Source of the DNA: Neorhizobium sp. UBA3556
GTDB lineage: Bacteria > Pseudomonadota > Alphaproteobacteria > Rhizobiales > Rhizobiaceae
Reading direction: 5' to 3'
Assembly: GCA_002376235.1 (NCBI GenBank)
Contig: DFNX01000008.1
Location: 1-64,000 of the forward strand
Length of the DNA: 64,000 nt
Both the position numbers and the translations under genes were made by a program. Below are positions 8,395-16,990 of this stretch, piece after piece. Numbering within the stretch: position 1 is the first letter of the stretch; the number at the start of each line of letters is the position of its first letter. The notes under the pieces are model-generated. The model saw nothing but the letters and a program-made list of their open reading frames with translations. It ran no database searches and was not told the DNA's origin.

Positions 8395-9573
8395 GTGGCT
8401 CCATACCCTGCGCTACGATCCTTGTTCGTTCTTCTACTGGGATATCCATCGTTTTGTTGGCTCCTGATCTGCACCTTCGCGTCATCCATGGCCCGAAACA
8501 GCTACGCTGTCGCATGTGCCTGGATCCTCGTAGCTTCAGACGGTGGGAGCGCAGCGGTCGCAACCTTCGTCGCCATTGTCAGTCTGACCGAATTGCTCGT
8601 CAGCCCTATAGCTGGCTGGCTATCCGATCGCTTCCCACGAAAGGCAGTGTTCATCGTGGCCGAAATCCTTCGAACGGTGGGATCACTGGCGCTCATATCG
8701 ACGAACCTGCCGTGGATGATATTCTCCTCCGCGGTACTGTTCGCAGCATGTGATCGCGTTGCGCTGACTGCATCACAGGCGATGATCCCTTCTGCTGGCG
8801 CGCACCTGAAGCCGGACGTTTCAAATTCGAGCAGCTTCTTCTGCATGCAAGTCGGTGGCCTGATCGCGGCAGGACTTGTTGGTACGGTTCTGCATATCTT
8901 TTCTGCTCACGCGGCGTTTACGATGATTGCGGCGGCCTTTCTTGTCTCCATCATCTGCATGGGATTTGTGTCCGGCGCGCATTCGCGCCCTCGAACCAGC
9001 GACGGGATCCCGACTCAGCGATTGAGCGTGGACGCGCACCTTGTCCACCTCGCGTGCATCTACGCGCTCCTTTATGGAGGCGGCACTCTCGTCAGCATTT
9101 TGGGCGCAGGCTTGATCTTCGACGAATTTGGCGGCAATGCGCTCGATTTCGGGCAACTAGAGAGCGCCTGGTCCGTAGGCTCAATCATCGGCGCAGTTCT
9201 CCTCATCCCGGTTGCCCGTTACGCGAAGCGCTCGGTTCTTCTGATCATCGTTCTGTTATTCGTCGCCATTTTATTCGGAAGCTTGAAAGTCTCGCCGTTG
9301 CTGGTGGCGCTTCTAACCTTCGCGGTGCTGGGATCCTTGTACAATCTTGGCAGGGTGGCCGTTGAGGTCACGCTGCAGGCGGCCGTGCCGCAGTCTGCAT
9401 TAGGCCGTGCAAAAGGCATATTTCATTGTGCCGGCGTTTCCATGGGACTGGCAATATTCGGCACCATCTCACTCTCTGCCGGTCAACTCAATCCCTCAAC
9501 TATGTTTCTACTGTACGGCTGCGTCATGCTCGCAGCGACAGGGGCTTTGGTCTCGCTGCGACCAAAGCCTTAA
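8395..9573 (+). CDS. MFS transporter (multidrug/exporter-like)
   Basis: A 392-residue membrane protein with about 12 hydrophobic segments and the MFS loop 2-3 signature (GWLSDRFPRKAVF). The layout resembles EntS-like exporters of small molecules. It starts at GTG 8395 with a poor ribosome site, 106 nt after the AraC gene and on the same strand. With the methyltransferase and two AraC genes it could form a make-and-export module, but no substrate can be read from the sequence. Confidence 0.85.
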   Translation: MAPYPALRSLFVLLLGYPSFCWLLICTFASSMARNSYAVACAWILVASDGGSAAVATFVAIVSLTELLVSPIAGWLSDRFPRKAVFIVAEILRTVGSLALISTNLPWMIFSSAVLFAACDRVALTASQAMIPSAGAHLKPDVSNSSSFFCMQVGGLIAAGLVGTVLHIFSAHAAFTMIAAAFLVSIICMGFVSGAHSRPRTSDGIPTQRLSVDAHLVHLACIYALLYGGGTLVSILGAGLIFDEFGGNALDFGQLESAWSVGSIIGAVLLIPVARYAKRSVLLIIVLLFVAILFGSLKVSPLLVALLTFAVLGSLYNLGRVAVEVTLQAAVPQSALGRAKGIFHCAGVSMGLAIFGTISLSAGQLNPSTMFLLYGCVMLAATGALVSLRPKP

Positions 9574-9967
9574 ACTGGCGAACCGATCCACTGGTGGCAA
9601 AGATGAGAACTGAGCCTCTGCCTGCGACTGATAAGCGAACATTCCAACAGCGGCGTCTAAAGCACTGCCAATCTTGATAGTTTTGTCACAAAAGACTGGC
9701 GACAGCAGTCAGCTTAGATTATCGTTTTAGGCAAGGCAGTACGTGCTGCCTCGGGGCGTCGAAACCCCTACGAGCGACTGGTGCTGGTCGATACAGCGCC
9801 AAACTCTCTGATCCTTTCGGGTCGGGGAGCCTGTGGCGTATGTCCAGGTTCTCCGGAACTAAAGGTCTCAGGGCTGTCTCGTACAGTTTCGAACTCCCCG
9901 ATCATTCGGAGGTTTAGTGAGTCTATCGCGGGGACGCACCGCGACAAACTCTCTCGACGGGGAGTGC
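9574..9967. other. Intergenic stretch with short hairpins, no gene seen
   Basis: About 390 nt without a convincing coding frame between the MFS and XRE genes. It contains short inverted repeats (GGCAG-tacgtg-CTGCC; GGGG-cgtcgaaa-CCCC; TCGCGG-ggacgca-CCGCGA at 9926-9944). These may be terminators for the MFS gene or leader structure of the XRE-AraC operon, but none is followed by a T run. Confidence 0.4.
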
Positions 9968-10492
9968 ATGATGCAGCACCGCAAGGTACGGCAGACGAAG
10001 CAGCAGTCTCATTCGCAACAAACCCAAGCCCTTTCGGATAGGTCGGCCCACGCCGTTGATCGCCATGTCGGCCGCCAGGTTGCTCTTCTCCGGATGCAGT
10101 CGCGCATCACGCAGGCCGACCTCGCCAAGCGCATCGGCATCAGTGTTCAGCAGTTGCAGAAATACGAAAGCGCTCGCAACCGCATCAGTGCCTCAATGCT
10201 CTTCGAGATCTCGACAGCTTTGACGGTCCCGGTCAGTAGGTTGTTCGACGGGCTTCCGGAAAATGGCGCGCCCGGCACCACAGCCCCTTTACCCACGCAC
10301 GAGCACATTGCATTTGCCAGCAGCGTTGAAGGCCAGCGATTGAATGATGGGCTTCTGGCACTGCCTCCCAGGGTAAGACACCGCATATCATCTTTCGTAG
10401 CAGCGCTGAGTGAAGAACTCTCGCAACCTTCGCCGGGGGAAGGCGACCTCGAAGTCACCCGGGTCCCAAAACCAGAGGAGTGCAATCAATGA
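9968..10492 (+). CDS. XRE-family helix-turn-helix regulator
   Basis: 174 residues from ATG 9968 (preceded by GGGGAG; an upstream in-frame GTG at 9917 lacks a ribosome site). Residues about 35-95 form a Cro/C1-type domain (VGRQVALLRMQSRITQADLAKRIGIS..LQKYESARNRIS). The C-terminal half is Pro/Glu-rich with no known domain. Its stop overlaps the start of the next AraC gene as ATGA, so the two regulators are translated together and probably act on the same pathway. Confidence 0.87.
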   Translation: MMQHRKVRQTKQQSHSQQTQALSDRSAHAVDRHVGRQVALLRMQSRITQADLAKRIGISVQQLQKYESARNRISASMLFEISTALTVPVSRLFDGLPENGAPGTTAPLPTHEHIAFASSVEGQRLNDGLLALPPRVRHRISSFVAALSEELSQPSPGEGDLEVTRVPKPEECNQ

Positions 10493-11397
10493 AAGCACTC
10501 CATGGCTCAGGGCATCCGAGCTTTAAACAAGGAGTTGGTAAGGTGGTTTCTCATCGGACGCGATCGTGGCGCTTTTCTCAGGCGGATCTGGTCGAGCGCA
10601 TCGGATTGAAGAAAGAAGAAACGGCCATCGTTTCGAGTCGGCACCTTCTCCTCCTCAATTTGCGTGGGGCATCCGAAAGAGGTCAATATTATCTGGATGG
10701 TCGAAAAACAGACTTTGTTTCACGAAAGGTGGGCGACATCCTGTTCGTACCCGCCGGATGCGAGTGGCGTGGCTGGGAGGAAGGCGCGTCGAACGCTGCT
10801 TATCTATCGATCTCAATCGAACCTTGCCTGGTCGAGAAGCTTTGCACTGCTCTATCCGGTGGGCCTTTGAACGCGTTTTCGCCGGACCTTGGCTTTGAGG
10901 ATCCGGTTATCATGGGCGCCGCGCGCGGGATTGCCTCGGAAATAGACGAGCGCAACCCGGTCAGCACGATGCTGACTGAGAGCTACATCGCAACCATTTT
11001 TGCACAGTTGCTTCGCAAGCAACGTTATGTGGCGCCCGGAAAGAAAGGTGGCCTGACGAGCCGTGACCTCACTCGGGTGGTCGAATTGATGGACGACGAC
11101 CTGTCAGCTGATTTGACACTGGCGCAATTGGCTGGACACATCGGCTTCAGTGTTCCGCACTTTTGCCGCGCCTTTCGCCAAAGCGTCGGCCATCCGCCTC
11201 ATACCTTCATCGTACGTCGCAGGATCGCCCAGGCTCAAAGCCAGCTCCGTGAGACGGACCTGCCAATAACAGACATTGCCTTGGCATGCGGCTTCTCGAG
11301 TTCGAGCCATTTCTCGAACACATTCAAGCGCATCGTCGGGAAAACGCCGCTCGACTACCGGAAAGGCTGGGTTGAACGCGGCTGGCGGTCTGGATAG
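10489..11397 (+). CDS. AraC-family regulator, paralog of the 7.3-8.3 kb regulator
   Basis: 302 residues starting at ATG 10489 after GAGGAG, overlapping the XRE stop by 4 nt. The sensor half (RHLLLLNLRGASERGQYYLDG..GDILFVPAGCEWRGWEEG) and the AraC DNA-binding half (LTLAQLAGHIGFSVPHFCRAFRQSVGHPPHTF, ITDIALACGFSSSSHFSNTFKRIVGKTPLDYRKGW) align with the upstream AraC protein along the whole length, so the two are duplicates that have diverged. It is followed on the same strand by ABC transporter genes, the obvious candidate targets. Confidence 0.87.
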   Translation: MKALHGSGHPSFKQGVGKVVSHRTRSWRFSQADLVERIGLKKEETAIVSSRHLLLLNLRGASERGQYYLDGRKTDFVSRKVGDILFVPAGCEWRGWEEGASNAAYLSISIEPCLVEKLCTALSGGPLNAFSPDLGFEDPVIMGAARGIASEIDERNPVSTMLTESYIATIFAQLLRKQRYVAPGKKGGLTSRDLTRVVELMDDDLSADLTLAQLAGHIGFSVPHFCRAFRQSVGHPPHTFIVRRRIAQAQSQLRETDLPITDIALACGFSSSSHFSNTFKRIVGKTPLDYRKGWVERGWRSG

Positions 11398-11608
11398 AAC
11401 AGCGTTTCCTTCACAGCTGGAGCTTCATCAGACGGCAGCCCGAGTGTCACGCTCGTCTCCGGAGAGCGGCGGCTCCCCGCTCCACAGGCTATGCAGCTAT
11501 GCTCAGCTGGCATGCTGTCATTTCTTGATCGATATCTGCATTTGGATCAAGCAGATGAAAGCGCACCCTATGCTGCATGAGGCACCCTCCGAAAAAAACG
11601 AGGGGCAA

Positions 11609-12415
11609 ATGGCAACAGATCCGAGAACCGGAGCGCAAAGCTCTAAAGTCACCCGAACGACCGCCTTGCAGGTCAAAAATCTAAGAAAGCACTTTGGCCC
11701 GATCGAGGTTCTCAAGGGCGTGTCGTTGACCGCCGGACGGGGCGAAGTCATATCGATCTTGGGAAGCAGCGGCTGCGGCAAAAGTACCTTCCTGCGCTGC
11801 TTGAACTATTTGGAAGAACCGACAAGCGGAGACATCTGGGTCGGCGGCGCGAATGTGCCGGCGCGCCGCGGACTTGCCCGCCAGAGGCGAATAAACGCTC
11901 TGCGTGCCTCGCTCGGGATGGTGTTCCAGAACTTTAATCTGTGGCCGCATAAGACCGTGCTCGAAAACATCATCGAGGCGCCGGTCCATGTCCTTGGGCT
12001 AAACCACCGAGCCGCAACTGAACAAGCGTTACAGTTCCTCGAGAAGGTTGGCATGCACGGCCATAAGGACGCCTATCCTTCGCATCTGTCGGGCGGGCAA
12101 CAACAACGCGTCGCCATTGCGCGCGCCCTTGCCATGAAGCCCGAGATTTTGCTGTTCGATGAGCCGACATCGGCTCTCGATCCGGAATTGGTCGCCGAGG
12201 TCCTGAAAGTGATCCGCGGACTGGCTGACGAAGGCCGGACGATGCTGATCGTCACGCATGAACTTGGATTTGCCCGACAGGTGTCTGAGCGCATCGTTTT
12301 TTTCCATGCCGGCCAGATCGATGAAGAAGGCCCACCCGAGCGGCTTTTCCGCCACCCGTCATCGCCAAGGCTCGCTCGGTTTCTCTCAAGCCATATAGAA
12401 GAGCTGCGCCGATGA
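11609..12415 (+). CDS. ATP-binding protein of a polar/basic amino-acid or opine ABC transporter
   Basis: HisP/OccP-type ABC ATPase with Walker A GSSGCGKST, Q-loop region VFQNFNLWPHKTVLENI, signature LSGGQQQRVAIARAL, Walker B ILLFDEPTSALD and switch histidine in VTHELGFA. From ATG 11609 (preceded by GAGGGG, closely spaced) it has 268 residues; in-frame ATGs at 11570 and 11555 would add 13 or 18. It overlaps the permease start as ATGA. The rest of the usual operon (second permease, periplasmic binding protein) is missing because the next gene runs into traA. Confidence 0.9.
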   Translation: MATDPRTGAQSSKVTRTTALQVKNLRKHFGPIEVLKGVSLTAGRGEVISILGSSGCGKSTFLRCLNYLEEPTSGDIWVGGANVPARRGLARQRRINALRASLGMVFQNFNLWPHKTVLENIIEAPVHVLGLNHRAATEQALQFLEKVGMHGHKDAYPSHLSGGQQQRVAIARALAMKPEILLFDEPTSALDPELVAEVLKVIRGLADEGRTMLIVTHELGFARQVSERIVFFHAGQIDEEGPPERLFRHPSSPRLARFLSSHIEELRR

Positions 12416-13818
12416 TCGACTTGCACGGTTTCACTGGTCAACTCGCCGATGGTGCAGTCACCACTTTGACCCTCGCCGCCACAAGCCTGGCCTTCGGCAT
12501 TGGCATCGGCCTTTGCGGGGCAATCGCGAGGCAGAGCGCTCTTCCGGTGATAAGGGCGGCAGTAGATCTTTATACAACGGTCATTCGGGGCATCCCGGAG
12601 CTTTTGATCATCCTCATACTATATTTCGGTGGCACTGCCGCACTGACTACGCTGTTGGGTCGCTATGCTGAGGTTGACGCATTCACCAGTGGCGTATTCG
12701 CGCTGTCTCTGGTGTTCGGCGCCTATGCTACGGAAGTTTTCAGGGCAGCGATCAAAGCCGTTCCTTTTGGGCAGATCGAAGCTGCACGCGCACTTGGGTT
12801 ACGAGGCAGCCTCATATGGCGCTTTGTCATATTGCCGCAAATGTGGAGGCACGCGCTACCAGGTCTAGGAAATCTCTGGCTCACGCTCCTCAAGGACACT
12901 GCGCTTGTCTCCGTTGTCGGTCTGGAAGATCTGATGCGCAAGACAGCTATCGGCGCCGGCGCGACGCATGACCCTTTGACGTTCTACTGCGCCGCGGCTG
13001 CGATCTACCTTGCCTTCACGTCGGTCTCGATTATCGGGCTAACGCAGCTCGAGCGTGGCGCCAGCCCGCTTCTGCAGATAGCCGTCAAGGTCGCGCGCCA
13101 AAGCGGGGACATTCACCCGCGCCGTCTCGCGCGCCTGACTTTCGGCCTTGCCGGCGAACAGACCAGTCTTGCCCTTCAACGCACCGAAGGTTTCCGGCTG
13201 CTTGGAAATCGTTGCGATCGTTGTCTTCGCAGTCTCGGAACTGGCGACCATGGCATCGACATTGACTGCGTTGAACGCCGCATGCGGATCGGCATAAACA
13301 AGGTGGAAGCGAGCCGAGACCTCCTGCCACTGGCTCTTCAAGGCGGGATCGGCGGAGACCTTGTCCTCGACAGATTTTTCGATCGATTTTGCAAATGTCG
13401 TGATGCCGGCAACCATGGGCTTCCCTTCCTCGCGAATGACAGATTTGGTCTGGTTTCTGGTTTCCGATGTGCCGCGCGTGCTGACTTCGCCCGCTCTGGC
13501 AGAATGCAATCCGAGCCGGCTTCCAACGGTGGCCAGCCGTGCGATGAGATCGGCCAGTTTGCCCTTCTGACGGATGGTCCACTGCAGCCGATCGCGCAGC
13601 ATGGTGTGACCGACATTCATCAGGTGGAGCCCTCGCATGTCTGCGAAACGGAGCGCGGCGCGATAAGCAGAACTGCCCTGGTAATCGAGGGTGGTTTCCT
13701 TGGATCCGTCACGCGACAGTCGTTCATGCACGCGCGCCATGGCCAGGTCCTCGACCGGCACGACTTTCCAGGAATTGCGATCTGCCTCGGTACCATCAGG
13801 CAGCCTGATGCGCTCTGA
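12412..13818 (+). CDS. ABC permease (HisQ/OccQ type) running on into antisense traA sequence
   Basis: Residues 1 to about 218 are a permease of the polar amino-acid/opine family: membrane helices, the IRGIPELLIILILYFGG segment shared with HisQ/OccQ-type proteins, and the EAARALGLRG..VILPQMWRHALPGLGN cytoplasmic loop. After LTQLERGASP (about 13075) homology stops, and the remaining 250 or so residues are simply the complementary strand of traA. The native stop has been lost at a recombination junction, so the 468-residue product is a chimera with a nonsense tail. The transport function is doubtful, both for this tail and because partner genes are gone. Confidence 0.75.
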   Translation: MIDLHGFTGQLADGAVTTLTLAATSLAFGIGIGLCGAIARQSALPVIRAAVDLYTTVIRGIPELLIILILYFGGTAALTTLLGRYAEVDAFTSGVFALSLVFGAYATEVFRAAIKAVPFGQIEAARALGLRGSLIWRFVILPQMWRHALPGLGNLWLTLLKDTALVSVVGLEDLMRKTAIGAGATHDPLTFYCAAAAIYLAFTSVSIIGLTQLERGASPLLQIAVKVARQSGDIHPRRLARLTFGLAGEQTSLALQRTEGFRLLGNRCDRCLRSLGTGDHGIDIDCVERRMRIGINKVEASRDLLPLALQGGIGGDLVLDRFFDRFCKCRDAGNHGLPFLANDRFGLVSGFRCAARADFARSGRMQSEPASNGGQPCDEIGQFALLTDGPLQPIAQHGVTDIHQVEPSHVCETERGAISRTALVIEGGFLGSVTRQSFMHARHGQVLDRHDFPGIAICLGTIRQPDAL

Positions 13819-16257
13819 ACCGACATGCTGCAGACCGATGCGATCGCCGATGTCGGCATTCGCCGCTGCCATTGCACGCGCAAGGTCGACACCCCAGACG
13901 GTGCGCTCCTGGCCATCGGCAAAGCCGAGCGTGACATAGTAGCTGGCCCGGTTGCCCGGCTTATGCTCATAGGGCGCCTCACCATGGGCAACGAGCACGC
14001 CGCCGCGGCGCTGGGCGAATTCTTCCAGCCCTATGTAGAGCTCGGCTGTCTCGCGATGGCGGGTCATGGCGACATAGGACAGGTGCCGATCGAGCGTGCT
14101 CGATGCCAACACTTTCACCCGGTCGACGGTGGCGCCCTGGCTCTTGTGAACGGTTGTCGCATAGCCATGATCGACATTGGCATAGAAGCGCTGTTCGACC
14201 ACGACCTCACGACGATCATCGCCGCCACCGATCGCAGCGACCAGACGGCCGGGCTGGGCTTCGACCACACGGGCCAGCATGCCATTCTTGACCCCGAGCG
14301 ATCCTTCGTTCTTCAGAAAGACGATCTGGTCGCCGGCGGCAAATTGCCGAAGCCCGTCTTCGGTTTTGAATGCGTCACCCGCCTCGATCATGCCGCGCTC
14401 AACGAGCTTGCCACGCGCCATTTCGTTCAACATCCGGACGTCGCGACGGCGATGCGCGAGGATCAGCGAGGATTTGGCCGGATCATATTCGCGATCCCAA
14501 TCCGCGATCAGAGACGTGATTGCATCGTCCCTGGTCCATCCTGTTCGAACCATCCCCTGGCTTTCATAGGAAGAGAGCGCGGCCGACACGTTTCCACGGG
14601 CGAGATCGAGCGACGCATCGCGCATCCACTGCTCGCGCTGTCGATAGATGGTTTCGAGTTCCGCGTAGCCGACCCGTTCGGAAATGGCCCGGAAGGCGGC
14701 ACCCGCTTCGATCGGCTGGAGCTGATCGGGATCGCCAACGAGAACAAGCTTCGCGCCCGATAGTGTGGCGGCCTCGACGAAGCGGGCCATCTGCCGCGAC
14801 GACACCATGCCGGCCTCGTCCAGCACCATGACCGTCCTGTCGTCAAGATGGTCTCGGCCTTGATCCCACCGCAGTTCCCAGGCGGACAGCGTGCGCGATG
14901 CAATGCCCGCTTCCTTCTCCAGACCCTCGGCGGCCTTGCCGGCAAGGGCCGCACCGACCACCCGATATCCGGCCGTTTCCCAGGCTTCGCGCGCGCCCTT
15001 CATCATCGTCGTCTTGCCGGCGCCGGCTCGGCCGACGACCGCGGCAATCCGCTCTGAGCCGGCGATATGCTCGATGGCCGATTTCTGCTCGGCCGACAGG
15101 CGCTCATGCCGTTCGAATGTCTGCGTCAGGACCTGGGCTACGCCATTATGGGAGCGCTGCCGGCCAAGCCACAGCGCCCTGTTCGCCATCTCCGCTTCAA
15201 TGCGAATGAGATCATGCGTCGTGTACTTTGCCGGCGACCGGGCACCTGTCGCAAACGAAATCCGCTCACTGTCCAACCGCAGCGCATCAGGGTGCTGCAG
15301 AACCCGCGCCATCAGATCTCGAAACAGGCTCGGGTCATCGATATAGCGGTGCAGGACCTTGGCGATATCGCGCTCGTCGAAGACGCTCTTCTCGCGCGTG
15401 ATGAGATCAAGGACGAGACCGGGATCGCCCTGGATGCGCCGAGCGTTTTCCTCGCGGCGCTCCTCCTGAAGCTCGATACGCTCGAGCTTTATCGCAGCGG
15501 CAGATGAGGTCTCACCCGCTCCATCTGCCTTCCTCTCGATCGCGGTCGCGCCAACGCCGACATGGATGGTCGGCTCCAGCCCGATGCCCTGCTTTTCGAA
15601 GGAACGGCCGTCTACGCGGATATCGAGACCGGCATGGGCGAGATGCCGGTTCTGGCAGGCAAACCATCCGTCACGAAACGCATTGAAATCATCGGCGCCG
15701 CCGGCCCAAAGTTCATAGACGATCTTGCCGACGTCGTTGCGCTGCGGCTTTCCATCGAGGCCGAGGACTGCGACCTTCTTTGGCCCGAACCCATCGTCGG
15801 TCAACGGCCGCAGCGTCGTCATCAGGTGTATATGCGGATTGCCGGGGGCGTCGTGGTAGACCCAGTCGGCGACCATGCCGCGAGCGCTGATGTGGCGCTC
15901 TACGAAGTCCCTGACCAGCGCGATATTTTGTTCGGCCGACAGCTCGATCGGCAGAGCTATGGTGACATCCTTGGCAAGCTGCGCGTCGGACCGCTTCTCG
16001 AATGCCTCCACCTTGTTCCAGAACGCTTCGGAGGCACCGGAGACGGACCGGTCAGCCACCATCGACCGCACCCAATCCGGGGCATCATCCGGGATCACGA
16101 ACTCCTCATGCAGGAGACCCTGCTTGCGGGTGTAGTCGATCGTCCTTGCTTCCCGCTCGAACTCCATCTTCGCGCAGTGCCGGTAGGCCGCCGACAGCAC
16201 GGCGCTGCGGCCGGAGCCGCGGGCGACGATGCTGACTGAGAAATGCGGGACGGCCAC
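13039..16257 (-). CDS. traA: TraA, Ti-type relaxase-helicase, 3' end probably lost
   Basis: From GTG 16257 (MAVPHFSVSIVARG, the usual TraA start) it has 1072 residues. The N-terminal MobA/MobL relaxase carries the metal-binding NPHIHL histidines (142, 144); the helicase half has Walker A GRAGAGKTT at 409-417, Walker B VLDEAGM and the superfamily I motif HGYATTVHKSQGAT. TraA nicks oriT and unwinds the transferred strand. The C-terminal helical region ends abruptly after NVPALARDLDGYLQKR, with an unrelated tail of about ten residues exactly where permease sequence begins on the other strand. Downstream traF and traB, normally in the traAFB operon, are absent. Confidence 0.9.
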   Translation of the reverse strand: MAVPHFSVSIVARGSGRSAVLSAAYRHCAKMEFEREARTIDYTRKQGLLHEEFVIPDDAPDWVRSMVADRSVSGASEAFWNKVEAFEKRSDAQLAKDVTIALPIELSAEQNIALVRDFVERHISARGMVADWVYHDAPGNPHIHLMTTLRPLTDDGFGPKKVAVLGLDGKPQRNDVGKIVYELWAGGADDFNAFRDGWFACQNRHLAHAGLDIRVDGRSFEKQGIGLEPTIHVGVGATAIERKADGAGETSSAAAIKLERIELQEERREENARRIQGDPGLVLDLITREKSVFDERDIAKVLHRYIDDPSLFRDLMARVLQHPDALRLDSERISFATGARSPAKYTTHDLIRIEAEMANRALWLGRQRSHNGVAQVLTQTFERHERLSAEQKSAIEHIAGSERIAAVVGRAGAGKTTMMKGAREAWETAGYRVVGAALAGKAAEGLEKEAGIASRTLSAWELRWDQGRDHLDDRTVMVLDEAGMVSSRQMARFVEAATLSGAKLVLVGDPDQLQPIEAGAAFRAISERVGYAELETIYRQREQWMRDASLDLARGNVSAALSSYESQGMVRTGWTRDDAITSLIADWDREYDPAKSSLILAHRRRDVRMLNEMARGKLVERGMIEAGDAFKTEDGLRQFAAGDQIVFLKNEGSLGVKNGMLARVVEAQPGRLVAAIGGGDDRREVVVEQRFYANVDHGYATTVHKSQGATVDRVKVLASSTLDRHLSYVAMTRHRETAELYIGLEEFAQRRGGVLVAHGEAPYEHKPGNRASYYVTLGFADGQERTVWGVDLARAMAAANADIGDRIGLQHVGSERIRLPDGTEADRNSWKVVPVEDLAMARVHERLSRDGSKETTLDYQGSSAYRAALRFADMRGLHLMNVGHTMLRDRLQWTIRQKGKLADLIARLATVGSRLGLHSARAGEVSTRGTSETRNQTKSVIREEGKPMVAGITTFAKSIEKSVEDKVSADPALKSQWQEVSARFHLVYADPHAAFNAVNVDAMVASSETAKTTIATISKQPETFGALKGKTGLFAGKAESQARETARVNVPALARDLDGYLQKRAGATLELR

Positions 16258-16333
16258 GAGTCGAGTTCCCTTTCGCAAACGATTCCAATTGTTTCGGAGA
16301 GCTAGGCGGCCCCGCCAGGCCGCTCCTTCGAGC

Positions 16334-16366
16334 ACGTCGCGCCAGCGACGTATAATTGCGCCCTTG
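16334..16366. other. oriT: oriT core: inverted repeat plus RSF1010-like nick region
   Basis: Between the divergent traA and traC genes, where Ti-type plasmids carry oriT, there is a perfect inverted repeat ACGTCGC-gcca-GCGACGT (16334-16351) directly followed by ATAATTGCGCCCTTG. The TAA(G/T)TGCGCCCT block is the nick-site signature of RSF1010/Ti-type oriT regions, with the nick expected next to the GCGCCC. Position, hairpin and core all agree. Confidence 0.82.
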
Positions 16367-16419
16367 GATCCGCTTCTTCGAAACGGCGGGATCATTCGCC
16401 AAAAGCTGGCGCTTTGGCG

Positions 16420-16437
16420 AGGTGCAAATTTGCACCT
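16420..16437. promoter_or_regulatory. tra-box-like palindrome between traA and traC
   Basis: AGGTGCAAATTTGCACCT is a perfect 18-bp dyad. It has the length and the outer GTGCA/TGCAC arms of the Agrobacterium tra box, with AATT replacing the central GATC. It lies 70 nt before traC and 163 nt before traA, in the place where TraR activates both transcripts in Ti plasmids. A second copy occurs at 20185-20202. Confidence 0.75.
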
Positions 16438-16506
16438 TTCGGGCGGGAGAAAATTGAGGGACCGTTGGACCTCGTCATCCCGCAACGAAGATTGGAGACC
16501 GCCATC

Positions 16507-16770
16507 ATGAAGAAGCCAACAGCAAGACTTCGCGAGGAACTCGCTCGACTTCAGGAGGAACTGAAGCAGGCCGAGACACGCGATGCGGAACGGATCGGGC
16601 GGATCGCGCTGAAGGCTGGCCTCGGGGATTTCGAGGTCGAGGCGAGTGAACTGCAAACGGCCTTTGAGGAGATCGCCACCCGGTTTCGCAACGGCAGCAG
16701 GGCAGGGGCAACAGCCCCGAAGGCGGCGCTCAGTGCTGGCCAGGCTTCAGGCCAATCTCAAAAGGCTTGA
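16507..16770 (+). CDS. traC: TraC, conjugal transfer accessory protein
   Basis: An 87-residue charged protein, MKKPTARLREELARLQEELKQAETRDAERIGRIALKAGL, with a coiled-coil-like N-terminus and the family GLGDFEV segment. The start at ATG 16507 is chosen over an upstream in-frame ATG at 16414, which would lie inside the tra-box region. TraC is a small relaxosome-associated protein encoded next to oriT in Ti-type systems. It is followed 4 nt later by traD. Confidence 0.9.
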   Translation: MKKPTARLREELARLQEELKQAETRDAERIGRIALKAGLGDFEVEASELQTAFEEIATRFRNGSRAGATAPKAALSAGQASGQSQKA

Positions 16771-16774
16771 GCGG

Positions 16775-16990
16775 ATGACCCGCACGAGCGTCACCGAGGC
16801 ACGAAAGAAGGACACGCGCGAGAAAATCGAGCTGGGCGGACTGATCGTCAAAGCCGGCCTGCGCTTCGAAAAGCGGGCATTGCTACTCGGCTTTCTGATC
16901 GACGGAGCCTCACGCGCAAACGCGGATGCGGCGGAACGAGATCGTCTGCTGGCGATAGGAGCGGAGGCTTTCGGAAATGAAAATCGGTAA
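16775..16990 (+). CDS. traD: TraD, small conjugal transfer protein
   Basis: 71 residues, the usual length for TraD of Ti-type plasmids, with the family core KKDTREKIELGGLIVKAGLR and FLIDGASRA. The ATG 16775 lies 4 nt after the traC stop; the longer open frame from 16646 overlaps traC and is not used. It overlaps traG by 14 nt. It is thought to assist relaxosome assembly; no enzyme motif is present. Confidence 0.9.
   Translation: MTRTSVTEARKKDTREKIELGGLIVKAGLRFEKRALLLGFLIDGASRANADAAERDRLLAIGAEAFGNENR

Noticed and set aside
9720..9790. Hairpins between the MFS and XRE genes as a possible riboswitch or small RNA
   Set aside because: The stems are short and match no RNA family I know; no terminator or promoter pattern supports a separate RNA.
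13825..14763. A 312-codon open frame on the plus strand
   Set aside because: It lies entirely opposite the TraA helicase domain and shows no protein-like pattern.
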